Source: Sphingobacteriales bacterium
GTDB lineage: Bacteria; Bacteroidota; Bacteroidia; Chitinophagales; UBA2359
Direction: 5' to 3'
Length of the DNA: 64,000 nt
Assembly: GCA_016706405.1 (NCBI GenBank)
Contig: JADJJT010000002.1
Location: 806,001 to 870,000 of the forward strand
A program made the translations under genes and the position numbers. This document shows positions 46,026 through 55,234 of the stretch, one piece after another. The notes beneath the pieces were generated by a model that did no database searches, was not told where the DNA came from, and worked only from the letters and a program-made list of their open reading frames with translations. The stretch's first letter is position 1; each line of letters opens with the position of its first letter.

Positions 46026-47552
46026 ATGCCCAATACAGTTCAACAACCTAAGATAGATGCAGAGTCGAATGCTCTTGAAGTTTATTTTTCCCCATTCAGG
46101 CGCAATACTATTGGCTCTAATGCCACCTTCGACTCGCCGTATGGTTTGCAGCGAGTTGTTTATGCCGACTGGATTGCCAGCGGCAGGTTATATGCCCCCA
46201 TTGAGCAAAAATTAGCTAACCAATTTGGACCATGGGTGGCCAATACCCATACCGAAACGACTTATACCGGCACCACCATGACCCACGCCTACCACGAGGC
46301 ACAACATATTATAAAAAAACACGTAAACGCCAGTGAAAGCGACGTAATGATTGCCACCGGCAGTGGTATGACGGGGGTAGTAAATAAGTTTCAGCGCATT
46401 TTGGGCTTAAAACTATCCGAAAAATTGGCCCCCTATTTGCAATTGCCCCACAATTACGAAAAACCTATTGTGTTTGTAACTCACATGGAGCACCACTCAA
46501 ACCATACCTCGTGGATAGAAACCATAGCCGATGTTGAGTGCATTAAGCCCGATGAAAATGGATTAGTTGACTTAAACCATTTTGAAACCCTTTTGAAAAC
46601 TTATCAAAATCGTAAAACAAAAATTGCGGCTGTTACCTCGTGTAGCAACGTAACGGGGGTGTTTTCGCCATACTACGAGATAGCGCGAATGGTGCACCGC
46701 GCGGGTGGCTATTGTTTTGTTGATTTTGCCTGCTCGGCCCCTTATGTAAATATAGATATGCACCCCGCCAACGATGACGAAGCCTATTTAGATGCTATTT
46801 ATTTTTCGCCCCATAAATTTTTGGGCGGTCCAGGCACGCCGGGCGTATTGATATTTAATTCGGCATTATACAACAACCGGGTTCCCGACCAGCCCGGCGG
46901 CGGTACAGTTAACTGGACAAATCCCTGGGGCGAACATAGCTATATTAGTGATATTGAAGCGCGCGAAGACGGCGGTACCCCCGGATTTTTGCAGACCATA
47001 AAGGCGGCATTAGCTATTAAATTAAAAGAACAAATGCAGGTCGATAAAATATTACAACGGGAACACGAATTAATTGATAAAATTTTTTCCGGATTTGCCC
47101 CATGTAAAAATCTGCATCTTTTAGCGCCGCATATACAAAACCGCTTGGGGGCTATTTCCTTTTATATTGACAATATGCACTATAACTTAGGCGTAAAACT
47201 GTTGAACGATAAGTTTGGTATTCAAGTGCGTGGGGGCTGCTCGTGTGCAGGCACGTATGGCCATTACTTACTGAATGTTGACCAAGACACTTCGCATAAT
47301 ATTACCTGTAAAATTGATGCCGGCGATTTAACAGCCAAACCCGGATGGATACGTTTATCCATTCATCCAACCATGACAGATGCCGATATTAATTATATAA
47401 TTGCGGCAGTTGCCGAATTATGCATCGAGCATCAAAATTGGGGTAAAGCGTATAACTATAATGTTAAAACCAACGAGTTTTATCATCAAAATCATACAAT
47501 TGGCAGCCTCAGAAGCCAAGTAAAAAGTTGGTTCGAAATGGATGCAGTGTAA
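46026..47552 (+). CDS. Class V aminotransferase (cysteine desulfurase/selenocysteine lyase-like)
   Basis: A 508-residue PLP enzyme of fold type I. The PLP lysine lies in YFSPHKFLGGPGTPG (Lys near residue 264). THMEHHSNHTSW holds the conserved His stacking on PLP, and FVDFACSAPYV carries the Asp. RGGCSCAGTYGHYLL contains a Cys pair in the position where cysteine desulfurases have their catalytic loop. It is longer than IscS/SufS and no iscU, sufE or similar gene is nearby, so sulfur transfer to Fe-S assembly is not certain; other family V reactions are possible. Confidence 0.85.
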   Translation: MPNTVQQPKIDAESNALEVYFSPFRRNTIGSNATFDSPYGLQRVVYADWIASGRLYAPIEQKLANQFGPWVANTHTETTYTGTTMTHAYHEAQHIIKKHVNASESDVMIATGSGMTGVVNKFQRILGLKLSEKLAPYLQLPHNYEKPIVFVTHMEHHSNHTSWIETIADVECIKPDENGLVDLNHFETLLKTYQNRKTKIAAVTSCSNVTGVFSPYYEIARMVHRAGGYCFVDFACSAPYVNIDMHPANDDEAYLDAIYFSPHKFLGGPGTPGVLIFNSALYNNRVPDQPGGGTVNWTNPWGEHSYISDIEAREDGGTPGFLQTIKAALAIKLKEQMQVDKILQREHELIDKIFSGFAPCKNLHLLAPHIQNRLGAISFYIDNMHYNLGVKLLNDKFGIQVRGGCSCAGTYGHYLLNVDQDTSHNITCKIDAGDLTAKPGWIRLSIHPTMTDADINYIIAAVAELCIEHQNWGKAYNYNVKTNEFYHQNHTIGSLRSQVKSWFEMDAV

Positions 47553-47577
47553 TAACTTAATTTAGGCTGCAAATATA

Positions 47578-48147
47578 TTAAGCTACTTTGCTAAGTTTAC
47601 AAGCATAAACCCAAGCCGGGGGTAAATTAAGTGCCGAAAAATATAATTTTACGGCGTTAAACTGTTGTTTAAATTTGTTGCGTAAAAATGGCGAGTAACT
47701 TAAATGGATAAAAGTTCCATCGCTGTTTTTTAAGGTCTGCTCTACGGCTTTCATAATGGTTTCACTTACTGCCTCGGGCAGTACAACCAATGGCACCGAC
47801 GAAATAATATAATCAACTTTTTCAATATTATTTGCATGAAGATATTGCGTTAAATGCTCGGCGCTATCGTTTATTAAATGTAATCTTTCGTCTTGAATTG
47901 TTGAATTTAGCATGGTACAAAAATTCTCATTTACTTCAAACGAAAAAAGTTGACTGTCGGGGTGCATCCGGTTTAATAATTCTTTGGTTATGCATCCATT
48001 TCCGGCACCTAACTCAATAATTACCTGTTTAGGCTTAAAAACTACTGGTTCTAACATTTTGTTGACCAAAAATTTAGAGCTAAAAGTTACGGTACCAACT
48101 GTTTTTAAACTTTTGGTTGCTTCGACAAAATATTTGAATGCCTGCAT
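47578..48147 (-). CDS. Class I SAM methyltransferase (PmtA/rRNA-dimethylase-like)
   Basis: A 189-residue methyltransferase. SAM motif I is IIELGAGNGCITKELL (about 42-57), the acidic end of strand 2 is SFEVNENFC, and the post-motif DYIISSVPLVVLP resembles the phospholipid N-methyltransferase (PmtA) signature. ATG 48147 gives the natural N-terminus MQAFKYFVEATKSLKTVGTVTFSS; an upstream in-frame extension would add a hydrophobic stretch without family support. Substrate probably phosphatidylethanolamine, but this is inference. Confidence 0.8.
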   Translation of the reverse strand: MQAFKYFVEATKSLKTVGTVTFSSKFLVNKMLEPVVFKPKQVIIELGAGNGCITKELLNRMHPDSQLFSFEVNENFCTMLNSTIQDERLHLINDSAEHLTQYLHANNIEKVDYIISSVPLVVLPEAVSETIMKAVEQTLKNSDGTFIHLSYSPFLRNKFKQQFNAVKLYFSALNLPPAWVYACKLSKVA

Positions 48148-48283
48148 AGGAAAACGTAAGCAAATGTTAAAAAAAATGCAATAAAATAAGAATATTACGA
48201 ACGAGGGTGCAAATTTCAGCATTTTAAGTTGTATTTTTCGCAATTATTTACAATAAAATTTCTAAACCCAACTATTTTACGCA

Positions 48284-49276
48284 TTGGCCGAAATAAATTT
48301 ATCGTTAGAGGGTATTAACCCAATTGAATTTTTTGGAATTGATAATGCCAAATTTAATTATATCCGGAATGCTTTTCCCAAACTTAAAATTGTTACCAGA
48401 GGTACAACTATTAAAGCAATTGGCAACGAAAATGATATAAAACTTTTTTCAGAGAAAGTAGAAATAGTAAGTAATTTTTTGGAACGATATGGTTCAGTTA
48501 CCGAAAAACATATCGAAGAACTATTAGCCGGATTAGAACCTGTTGATGTACCTAAAGGCATTGATAATATAATTATGTACGGGCCTTATGGCAATTTAAT
48601 CAGGGCTAAAACTCCAAATCAGGTGCGCATGGTAAAATCTGCCGAAGATAACGACATAGTGTTTGCCATTGGCCCCGCGGGCACCGGGAAAACCTATACA
48701 GCCGTAGCCTTGGCTGTTAAAGCACTTAAAAATAATTTAGTAAAACGCATCGTTTTAACACGCCCCGCTGTTGAAGCTGGCGAAAGCCTTGGTTTTTTGC
48801 CGGGCGACCTTAAAGATAAGGTTGACCCCTACTTGCGCCCACTTTACGATGCATTAGACGATATGTTGCCAGTAAATAAGCTAAACTATTTTATGCAAAA
48901 TCGTATTATCGAAATTGCACCACTTGCCTATATGCGTGGCCGTACTATTGACAACGCCTTTATTATTTTAGACGAAGCCCAAAATGCCACCAACTTGCAA
49001 ATAAAAATGTTTTTAACTCGTATTGGACCATCGGCAAAATGTATTATAACCGGCGACCTTACACAAATTGACCTGCCGCGAAACCAAAAAAGTGGTTTGC
49101 AAAGAGCCTTAAACATCTTACAAAACATTGACGGCATTGCAACCATTTATTTAGACAAAGAAGATGTAATACGCCATAAACTTGTAAAACGCATTATTGC
49201 CGCCTATAGTCATGCCGACGAAGCCGACGAGATAAAAAACACCACCCCCACACAACAAGTACTAATTACCGAATAA
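48284..49276 (+). CDS. phoH: PhoH-family ATPase
   Basis: A 330-residue PhoH-like protein. An N-terminal KH-like region (about 1-110) precedes the P-loop FAIGPAGTGKTYTAVALA (about 127-144), RIVLTRPAVEAGESLGFLPGDL, DNAFIILDEAQN (Walker B) and CIITGDLTQIDLP (sensor). Members are linked to RNA metabolism, often near ybeY. The start is TTG 48284; no ATG lies upstream in frame. It stands alone here, divergent from the methyltransferase gene. Confidence 0.92.
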   Translation: MAEINLSLEGINPIEFFGIDNAKFNYIRNAFPKLKIVTRGTTIKAIGNENDIKLFSEKVEIVSNFLERYGSVTEKHIEELLAGLEPVDVPKGIDNIIMYGPYGNLIRAKTPNQVRMVKSAEDNDIVFAIGPAGTGKTYTAVALAVKALKNNLVKRIVLTRPAVEAGESLGFLPGDLKDKVDPYLRPLYDALDDMLPVNKLNYFMQNRIIEIAPLAYMRGRTIDNAFIILDEAQNATNLQIKMFLTRIGPSAKCIITGDLTQIDLPRNQKSGLQRALNILQNIDGIATIYLDKEDVIRHKLVKRIIAAYSHADEADEIKNTTPTQQVLITE

Positions 49277-49598
49277 ATAAACGCCAACCATCCGGGATAC
49301 TTACATTTGTACCAACTAATTTTTTAATTTGCTGAGATAATCTTTGGGCTACTTACTTTGTTCGAAGCGTTGGCAATATAGGGCAAAAATATAAATTTGG
49401 CCGGATGAAGTAAACAATAAACGTACAAACAGCGTTTTAATGCTTAATTATGCCAATTTGTCAGTAAATATTAGGTAATTAGCCCAAAAAACAGTAATTT
49501 TGAGCGTTAATTACTTAACTATACAAACTATATAGCCCATTTAAACGCATTGGCCAGCTTTACCAATTTTTGTAGTTGCCTAATGCTATTTAATTGTT
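49277..49598. other. Intergenic region upstream of miaB
   Basis: 322 bp without a credible ORF. A TAATTTTG (-7-like) lies at 49495-49502, about 100 bp before the miaB start; nothing else stands out. Confidence 0.5.
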
Positions 49599-51089
49599 AT
49601 GTACAACGATACCCACACCTTAGACATCGAAACCTTAGCAGCCAATTTGCACCAAAATCACCACAACACACCCTTGCCTGAAGACAGGCAGGGCGAGGTT
49701 TTGGATAATTTTGAAACCCAACAGCTGCCCAATAATTTTAACGGCAAACTATATTATATTGAAAGTTATGGCTGCCAAATGAATTTTAGCGATAGCGAAA
49801 TTGTTGCCTCTATATTACAAAACGAAGGGTTTGGCAATACCCGCAACTTTGAAGAAGCTGACCTGATTTTTCTAAATACCTGCTCAATACGCGATAAAGC
49901 CGAACAGCGAATTCGCGCGCGTTTGCAAGCCCTGAACGCCGTGAAAAAACAACGCCCCAGCACCTTAGTTGGTATTTTGGGCTGTATGGCCGAACGCTTG
50001 AAAAATGACCTTTTAGAGCAAGAACGTATTGTTGATATGGTTGTAGGCCCCGACTCTTACCGCGACCTTCCGCGTTTGGTAAACAATGCCGACGAAGGGC
50101 AACGTGCGGTAAACGTAATCTTATCGCGCGAAGAAACCTATGCCGATATTAGCCCCGTGCGCTTAAACCAAAATGGCGTTACCGCCTTTGTTTCTATTAT
50201 GCGAGGCTGCGACAATATGTGCTCGTTTTGTGTGGTGCCTTTTACCCGTGGCCGCGAGCGCAGCCGAAATGCCTACTCAATTATTGCCGAAACACATGAC
50301 TTAGTACAACGCGGCTACAAAGAAGTTACCCTTTTAGGGCAAAATGTGGACTCGTACAAATGGGAAAACCCCGACACCAAAGAAATAGTAAACTTTGCCA
50401 ACCTGCTCGAAATGGTAGCCTTAATTGACCCCCAACTTCGAGTGCGTTTTAGCACCTCGCACCCCAAAGATATTACCAACGAAGTGCTGCAAACCATAGC
50501 AAAACACCAAAATATATGTAATTACATCCATTTGCCAGTCCAGTCGGGCAGTAGCAATATACTGCAAAAAATGAATCGCACCTACAACCGCGAATGGTAT
50601 TTAAACCGAATTGATGCTATTAGGCAAATTTTACCCGACTGCGCTATCAGTACCGATTTTATTTCCGGATTTTGCTCCGAAACAGAAGAAGATCATGCCG
50701 AAACGCTTAGTTTGATGCAAGAAGTACAATACGAAATGGCCTATATGTTTGCCTACAGCGAGCGATCCGGAACTTTAGCTGCCCGCAGGTATCCGGATGA
50801 TATAAGCCCCGAAGTAAAAAATCGGCGCTTGAATGAAATAATTGCACTGCAAAACAAACACGCTCTTCAACGTAATTTATCCGATGTAGGCAAAATATTT
50901 ACCGTTTTAATTGAAAAACCCTCCAAACGCTCGGATAGCGACCTTTGTGGCCGCACCGACCAAAATAAAATGGTCGTCTTTCCGGCAGAAAACTATCAAC
51001 CAGGTCAGTATGTTGAAGTACTGATTGAAAGCGCAACCTCGGCATCGTTAAAAGGAAAGGTCTTAAAACTAAAAAGTTTTGACCAATGA
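49599..51089 (+). CDS. miaB: tRNA-2-methylthio-N6-dimethylallyladenosine synthase
   Basis: MiaB is a radical-SAM enzyme that adds a methylthio group to i6A37 of tRNAs. The 496-residue protein shows the N-terminal UPF0004 domain (YIESYGCQMNFSDSE, LNTCSIRDKAEQRI, LVGILGCMAERL; three Cys for the auxiliary cluster), the radical-SAM CxxxCxxC in RGCDNMCSFCVVPFTRGRERS (about 203-225), HLPVQSGSSNILQKMNR and a C-terminal TRAM domain (KIFTVLIEKPSKRS ...). An extra N-terminal tail of about 50 residues (rich in His, Asn, Gln) precedes the catalytic part. The sigma-54-type regulator follows after 63 bp. Confidence 0.95.
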   Translation: MYNDTHTLDIETLAANLHQNHHNTPLPEDRQGEVLDNFETQQLPNNFNGKLYYIESYGCQMNFSDSEIVASILQNEGFGNTRNFEEADLIFLNTCSIRDKAEQRIRARLQALNAVKKQRPSTLVGILGCMAERLKNDLLEQERIVDMVVGPDSYRDLPRLVNNADEGQRAVNVILSREETYADISPVRLNQNGVTAFVSIMRGCDNMCSFCVVPFTRGRERSRNAYSIIAETHDLVQRGYKEVTLLGQNVDSYKWENPDTKEIVNFANLLEMVALIDPQLRVRFSTSHPKDITNEVLQTIAKHQNICNYIHLPVQSGSSNILQKMNRTYNREWYLNRIDAIRQILPDCAISTDFISGFCSETEEDHAETLSLMQEVQYEMAYMFAYSERSGTLAARRYPDDISPEVKNRRLNEIIALQNKHALQRNLSDVGKIFTVLIEKPSKRSDSDLCGRTDQNKMVVFPAENYQPGQYVEVLIESATSASLKGKVLKLKSFDQ

Positions 51090-51152
51090 AAAAAGCTTTG
51101 CCGATCTAAACACCTAACAAATAAAGTAAAGGGCCAATACGATTAAAAAATA

Positions 51153-52457
51153 ATGGATATTCAATCAATAAAACAGCGGTTTGGCATTGTGGGCAATTCG
51201 CCTTCGTTAAGCAATGCCCTAAGCGTAGCCCTTCGTGTAGCCCCAACCGATTTGTCGGTACTTATTTTAGGCGAAAGCGGCGTGGGGAAAGAAGTTTTTT
51301 CGCAAATCATTCATAATGTAAGTCCCCGAAAGCATAACCCCTTTATAGCCGTAAACTGCGGCGCAATTCCCGAAGGCACCATAGACAGCGAATTGTTTGG
51401 CCATGAAAAGGGGGCATTTACCAGCGCTCACGAAAAACGCAATGGCTATTTTGAAGTTTGTAACTCGGGCACTATTTTTTTAGACGAGATAGGCGAAATG
51501 CCCCTTGGAACGCAATCGCGGCTGCTGCGTGTACTCGAAACAGGCGAGTTTATAAAAGTAGGCTCATCAAAAGTGCAACATACCAATGTGCGGGTTATTG
51601 CGGCTACCAATGTAAACCTTATTGAAGCAGTGCGCAATGGTAAGTTTCGCGAAGATTTGTACTACCGATTAAATACTGTACCCATTGAAATACCGCCCCT
51701 ACGCGAACGAAAAGAAGATATTTATTTGCTTTTTAGGAAGTTTAGTGTAACATTTGCCGAAAAAAATCGCATCCAACCAATATCTTTAGACGAGGCAGCC
51801 CGGGAGGTACTACAAAACTATCATTGGCCTGGCAACGTAAGGGAGCTTAAAAATGTAGCCGAACAAGCCACCGTTTTATCGCCCGAACGCAATTTGGGGG
51901 TGCACGAAATTACCCAATTTATACCCCGCAACAGCACAGCCCTTACCCGCCTGCCCTTTGGCAACGATGATACTTCGGGGGCCACAAACAATAACAGCCA
52001 TGCCGGCTACAACGAACGCGAACTGCTTTACAAAATACTGTTTGATATGCGCAAAGAAATTGCCGAACTTAAACATGTTGTTATGCACCTTTCGGGGCAA
52101 GAGGGTAACAGCGTTTTATCCGGAAATAATGCTACGTGGGCTGACGAGCCATTGAGTACAGCTTTTCCGGCCAATACGCATAAAATGGCATCGTCAACTA
52201 ACCCAAATCTTCAACAACCCATTATTATTAATAGTGGCGCCTCTAATTATCATAGAGGAACGAACAATAATACCACCGACAATTTTAATACCCCCGTTGA
52301 AGTAGAAGACACCCTTTCAATTGAAGAAAAAGAAAAGGAACTAATACAACGCGCTTTGCGCAAACACCGGGGCAGGCGAAAAGATGCCGCTACCGACCTT
52401 GGCATATCAGAACGTACCCTTTACCGAAAAATTAAAGAGTATGACATCAAAGAGTAA
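51153..52457 (+). CDS. Sigma-54-interacting transcriptional regulator (AAA+ and Fis domains)
   Basis: A 434-residue regulator without an N-terminal receiver or sensor domain. The AAA+ domain begins at once: Walker A LGESGVGKEVF (about 39-47), FIAVNCGAIPEGTIDSELFGHEKGAFTSA, TIFLDEIGEMP (Walker B), and HWPGNVRELKN. Loop 1 reads GAFTSA instead of the usual GAFTGA, which matters for contact with sigma-54. A Ser/Asn-rich linker (about 270-390) leads to a C-terminal Fis-type HTH (KHRGRRKDAATDLGISERTLYRKI). The lptE start codon overlaps its end, an arrangement common in Bacteroidota. Confidence 0.93.
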   Translation: MDIQSIKQRFGIVGNSPSLSNALSVALRVAPTDLSVLILGESGVGKEVFSQIIHNVSPRKHNPFIAVNCGAIPEGTIDSELFGHEKGAFTSAHEKRNGYFEVCNSGTIFLDEIGEMPLGTQSRLLRVLETGEFIKVGSSKVQHTNVRVIAATNVNLIEAVRNGKFREDLYYRLNTVPIEIPPLRERKEDIYLLFRKFSVTFAEKNRIQPISLDEAAREVLQNYHWPGNVRELKNVAEQATVLSPERNLGVHEITQFIPRNSTALTRLPFGNDDTSGATNNNSHAGYNERELLYKILFDMRKEIAELKHVVMHLSGQEGNSVLSGNNATWADEPLSTAFPANTHKMASSTNPNLQQPIIINSGASNYHRGTNNNTTDNFNTPVEVEDTLSIEEKEKELIQRALRKHRGRRKDAATDLGISERTLYRKIKEYDIKE

Positions 52458-52479
52458 TGAGTTAGCACACTGTTTTAGT

Positions 52480-53007
52480 ATGAACGGTTGTCGTCAATGG
52501 CTACAAATGAGCTTATTTCAATGTTGTATTGCTGCCGTCATTTTATCCGGAACTTTGGGCTGTGGTGTTTACTCGTTTACCGGCGCCGTTGTTGACCCAC
52601 GCATTGCATCGTATAGTATTGACCAGTTTCCGAACTTAGCTTCGTATGTGTCGCCAACATTGAGTAATACCCTAACCGAAAAAATGCGCGACAAATTTAA
52701 CAGTAATACCCGCTTAAATCAATTGCCGCGCAATGGCGATTTACATTTTGCCGGCGCTATTGTTCAATACAATGTTCAGCCCGCTGCATCGGGCGCCGGC
52801 GACCAAGCAGCCTTAAACCGCTTAACGGCGGGTATTAGAGTTGAGTGTTCTAACAAAATTACACGCAAAACCTGGGTGCAAACGTTTACAACCTTTGTTG
52901 ATTTTGACCGAAACACCAACCTAAACGATGTTGAACCGCAGTTAATTGACGAAATTACCACCCGATTAGTGGATGATATTTTTAACCGAGCCTTTGCAAA
53001 CTGGTAA
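52480..53007 (+). CDS. lptE: LptE-family LPS assembly lipoprotein
   Basis: LptE plugs the LptD barrel and helps to place LPS on the outer leaflet. The protein has a lipoprotein signal with lipobox LSGTLGC and continues GVYSFTGAVVDPRIASYSIDQFPN, which is the Bacteroidota LptE (LptE/RlpB-like) opening, then DKFNSNTRLN and GDLHFAGAIVQYNV. The start is uncertain: ATG 52441 overlaps the regulator's stop and gives a 13-residue longer signal region; ATG 52480 is chosen because it leaves an ordinary signal peptide. Translational coupling to the regulator is likely. Confidence 0.88.
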   Translation: MNGCRQWLQMSLFQCCIAAVILSGTLGCGVYSFTGAVVDPRIASYSIDQFPNLASYVSPTLSNTLTEKMRDKFNSNTRLNQLPRNGDLHFAGAIVQYNVQPAASGAGDQAALNRLTAGIRVECSNKITRKTWVQTFTTFVDFDRNTNLNDVEPQLIDEITTRLVDDIFNRAFANW

Positions 53008-53054
53008 AAACTCCGGATAAAAGTAAATTCGGTGAACAGTTGGCCTTAAAACTA

Positions 53055-53531
53055 TTACCAAATTTTAATATCTTGTTCGGGGGGCGTTTTAAATCCTGCT
53101 TTTTTAGGTAGGGTAACAACTAACATGCCGTCTTTGTATGCTGCTGCAATTAGGTTTATGTCGGCAGTTTCGGGCACGGCAAATTGTCTTTCAAAGGCAC
53201 CATACTCAAACTCGCGCTGATGATATTTTATGCCCGCTGCTTCGTTGGTGGCTGGCTCGCCATCTGAACTAATAACTAAAGCATTGTTTTTAATAGCCAG
53301 TTTAAATAATTCTTTGGACATACCCGGTGCGGCTACACGCACTTCAAACGCCTCGCCCGATTCGATGATGTTAATAGCGGGCGTTTTGGTGCCAATTCCG
53401 CCACTATTGCCACCAATACTGCCTACTCCGGTATTTGTTAAAACCGTGTTCACGCCTTGGGTAACGGTTTCGACCCCTTTGTTAATAGTTTTAAAAAGTT
53501 CAGAAAAAAAATCGTTTTGATTGTTAGACAT
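53055..53531 (-). CDS. Hsp20/alpha-crystallin family small heat-shock protein
   Basis: A 158-residue Hsp20. A Gly/Asn/Thr-rich N-terminal arm (about 1-50) precedes the alpha-crystallin domain: PAINIIESGEAFEVRVAAPGM, ALVISSDGE, YGAFERQFAVPETADINLIAAAYKDGMLVVTLPKK. A GxL-type motif (DGMLVVTLPK) is present, as is a short C-terminal tail ending DIKIW with an I-x-I-like motif. Acts as an ATP-independent holdase. Promoter signals were not evident. Confidence 0.92.
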   Translation of the reverse strand: MSNNQNDFFSELFKTINKGVETVTQGVNTVLTNTGVGSIGGNSGGIGTKTPAINIIESGEAFEVRVAAPGMSKELFKLAIKNNALVISSDGEPATNEAAGIKYHQREFEYGAFERQFAVPETADINLIAAAYKDGMLVVTLPKKAGFKTPPEQDIKIW

Positions 53532-53612
53532 GATTGATATAAAATTATAAATTAAAAAATATTATTTTAGTGTTGTTTTGCGGCTTATTTGGTATATAAA
53601 TGGTTTATTTAT

Positions 53613-54815
53613 CTATTGTATGGAGGTCATCAATAAATCAATGGGCGTAAATGCTATATCGAATCGCGACCCCAAGTGTTTATTGGTTAAAGCACCTTTG
53701 TAAATATAAATACCGAACCGGGTACCCGGATTGTTTATTAACATGGCATCTAAATTGCCGTATCGTTCGGCTTTAAGTAAAATTGGTGTAAGCACGTGGC
53801 TTAAAGCACTTGAGGCCGTTTTTGACACCCTTGACGGTATATTAGGCACGCAATAATGTGTAACGCCGTGTTTTACAAATACCGGATGCTCGTGTGTGGT
53901 AATTTTTGAGGTTTCAAAACAGCCGCCTTGGTCAATACTAACATCTACAATTACCGAGCCCGGACGCATTTGGCTTACCATTTCTTCGGTAACAATGGTT
54001 GGCGTGCGGCCAGCCCCCGAATGAATGGCACCAATGGCTACATCGGCGTGTTTTAACTCGTTAAGCAGGGTGTTGGGGTTAATGATGGAAGTAAAAACCC
54101 GCACATTCACATTATTTTGCAGGCGCATTAATTTATAAATACTGTTGTCAAAAACCCGCACCTCGGCACCTAAGCCTAAGGCTGTTCGGGTGGCAAATTC
54201 GCCCACAACACCCGCTCCTAAAATAACTACCCGCGCTGGCGGCACCCCCGATATGCCACCCAATAATAAGCCCTGTCCATTATTAGTACGGCTTAAATAT
54301 TCGGCAGCAATTAGCAGCGAAGCATTTCCGGCAATTTCGCTAATAGCCCGCACAATTGGGTATGCGCCGGCCTCGTCTTTTAAATATTCGTAGGCAAGGG
54401 CGGTAATTTTGCGCTGCATTAAGGCTTCTAAATAATTTTTACCAACGGTTGGCAGGTGTAATGCCGAAAAAATAATTTGGTTCAATTGTGTATGAACCAT
54501 TTCGTTTAAAGCTAAGGGGGCAACTTTAACAATAATATTAGCTTCGAAAACGCGCTTGGTGGTGTAGGCAATTTCTGCACCGGCTTCGCTAAAATCGCGG
54601 TCAGTGAAATTAGCGTTTTTGCCTGCGCCTGTTTCAACTACTATTTTGTGGCCATTATTTACAAGCAAAGCTACCGACTCGGGGGTAAGGGCAACCCGGT
54701 TCTCTTGAAAATGGGCTTCCTTGGGCACACCAATAAACAATTGTTGTTTGCGTTGTTGTACTAAAACTCTTTCCTCTTGTGTTACTGTACTTTGCAATAT
54801 TTCGGGGTAGGTCAT
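53613..54815 (-). CDS. ald: Alanine dehydrogenase
   Basis: Converts L-alanine and NAD+ to pyruvate, ammonia and NADH. The 400-residue protein has FIGVPKEAHFQENRVALTPE, the VETGAGKNANFTDRDF segment, LPTVGKNYLEAL-type region, and the Rossmann fingerprint VVILGAGVVGEFATRTALGLGAEV (about 190-213), followed by VDVSIDQGGCFETSK and THYCVPNIPSRVSKTAS. These are shared by Ald and the alpha subunit of NAD(P) transhydrogenase; the full length and single-chain form favour Ald. ATG 54815 is preferred over TTG 54836. Confidence 0.9.
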   Translation of the reverse strand: MTYPEILQSTVTQEERVLVQQRKQQLFIGVPKEAHFQENRVALTPESVALLVNNGHKIVVETGAGKNANFTDRDFSEAGAEIAYTTKRVFEANIIVKVAPLALNEMVHTQLNQIIFSALHLPTVGKNYLEALMQRKITALAYEYLKDEAGAYPIVRAISEIAGNASLLIAAEYLSRTNNGQGLLLGGISGVPPARVVILGAGVVGEFATRTALGLGAEVRVFDNSIYKLMRLQNNVNVRVFTSIINPNTLLNELKHADVAIGAIHSGAGRTPTIVTEEMVSQMRPGSVIVDVSIDQGGCFETSKITTHEHPVFVKHGVTHYCVPNIPSRVSKTASSALSHVLTPILLKAERYGNLDAMLINNPGTRFGIYIYKGALTNKHLGSRFDIAFTPIDLLMTSIQ

Positions 54816-55234
54816 AATGGATGCAATGAAGCTCAAATTTCAGATAAAAATTACAAAATAAGAACATAAAATATGATAAAACCGTTCATTTAGCTAAAAA
54901 TAACATCCGGATAAGGTTTTTTAATGCTTTTTTGGACAGATATGTTTTTATAGCTCCGCAAAACGTTTTTAATTACATTCATATTGTCTTGTCAGCTAAA
55001 ATATCCGGATAATAAAATGGACAACTTTGTTTATATGAATTTTATCGCTTGTAAATTAAAAAGTTCATCTTGTAATTAATCAAGCAAAATTAAGACAATT
55101 ATGTTTATTGTAAGCGACTATTCAACCAATATTAAGCCCAAAAAATTGGTAAGGTAAAAATTTATGCGTATCTTGCGCCCTTCAAATTAATATATAATAA
55201 TAATTTGATATTTATTTTGGTTTGATTTTTTAAT
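54816..55234. other. Intergenic region between ald and the SNF2 gene
   Basis: About 420 AT-rich bases with no credible ORF and two TCCGGA copies (about 54905 and 55003). Divergent promoters for both neighbours must lie here; only a weak TATCTTGC (near 55170) is seen. Confidence 0.5.
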
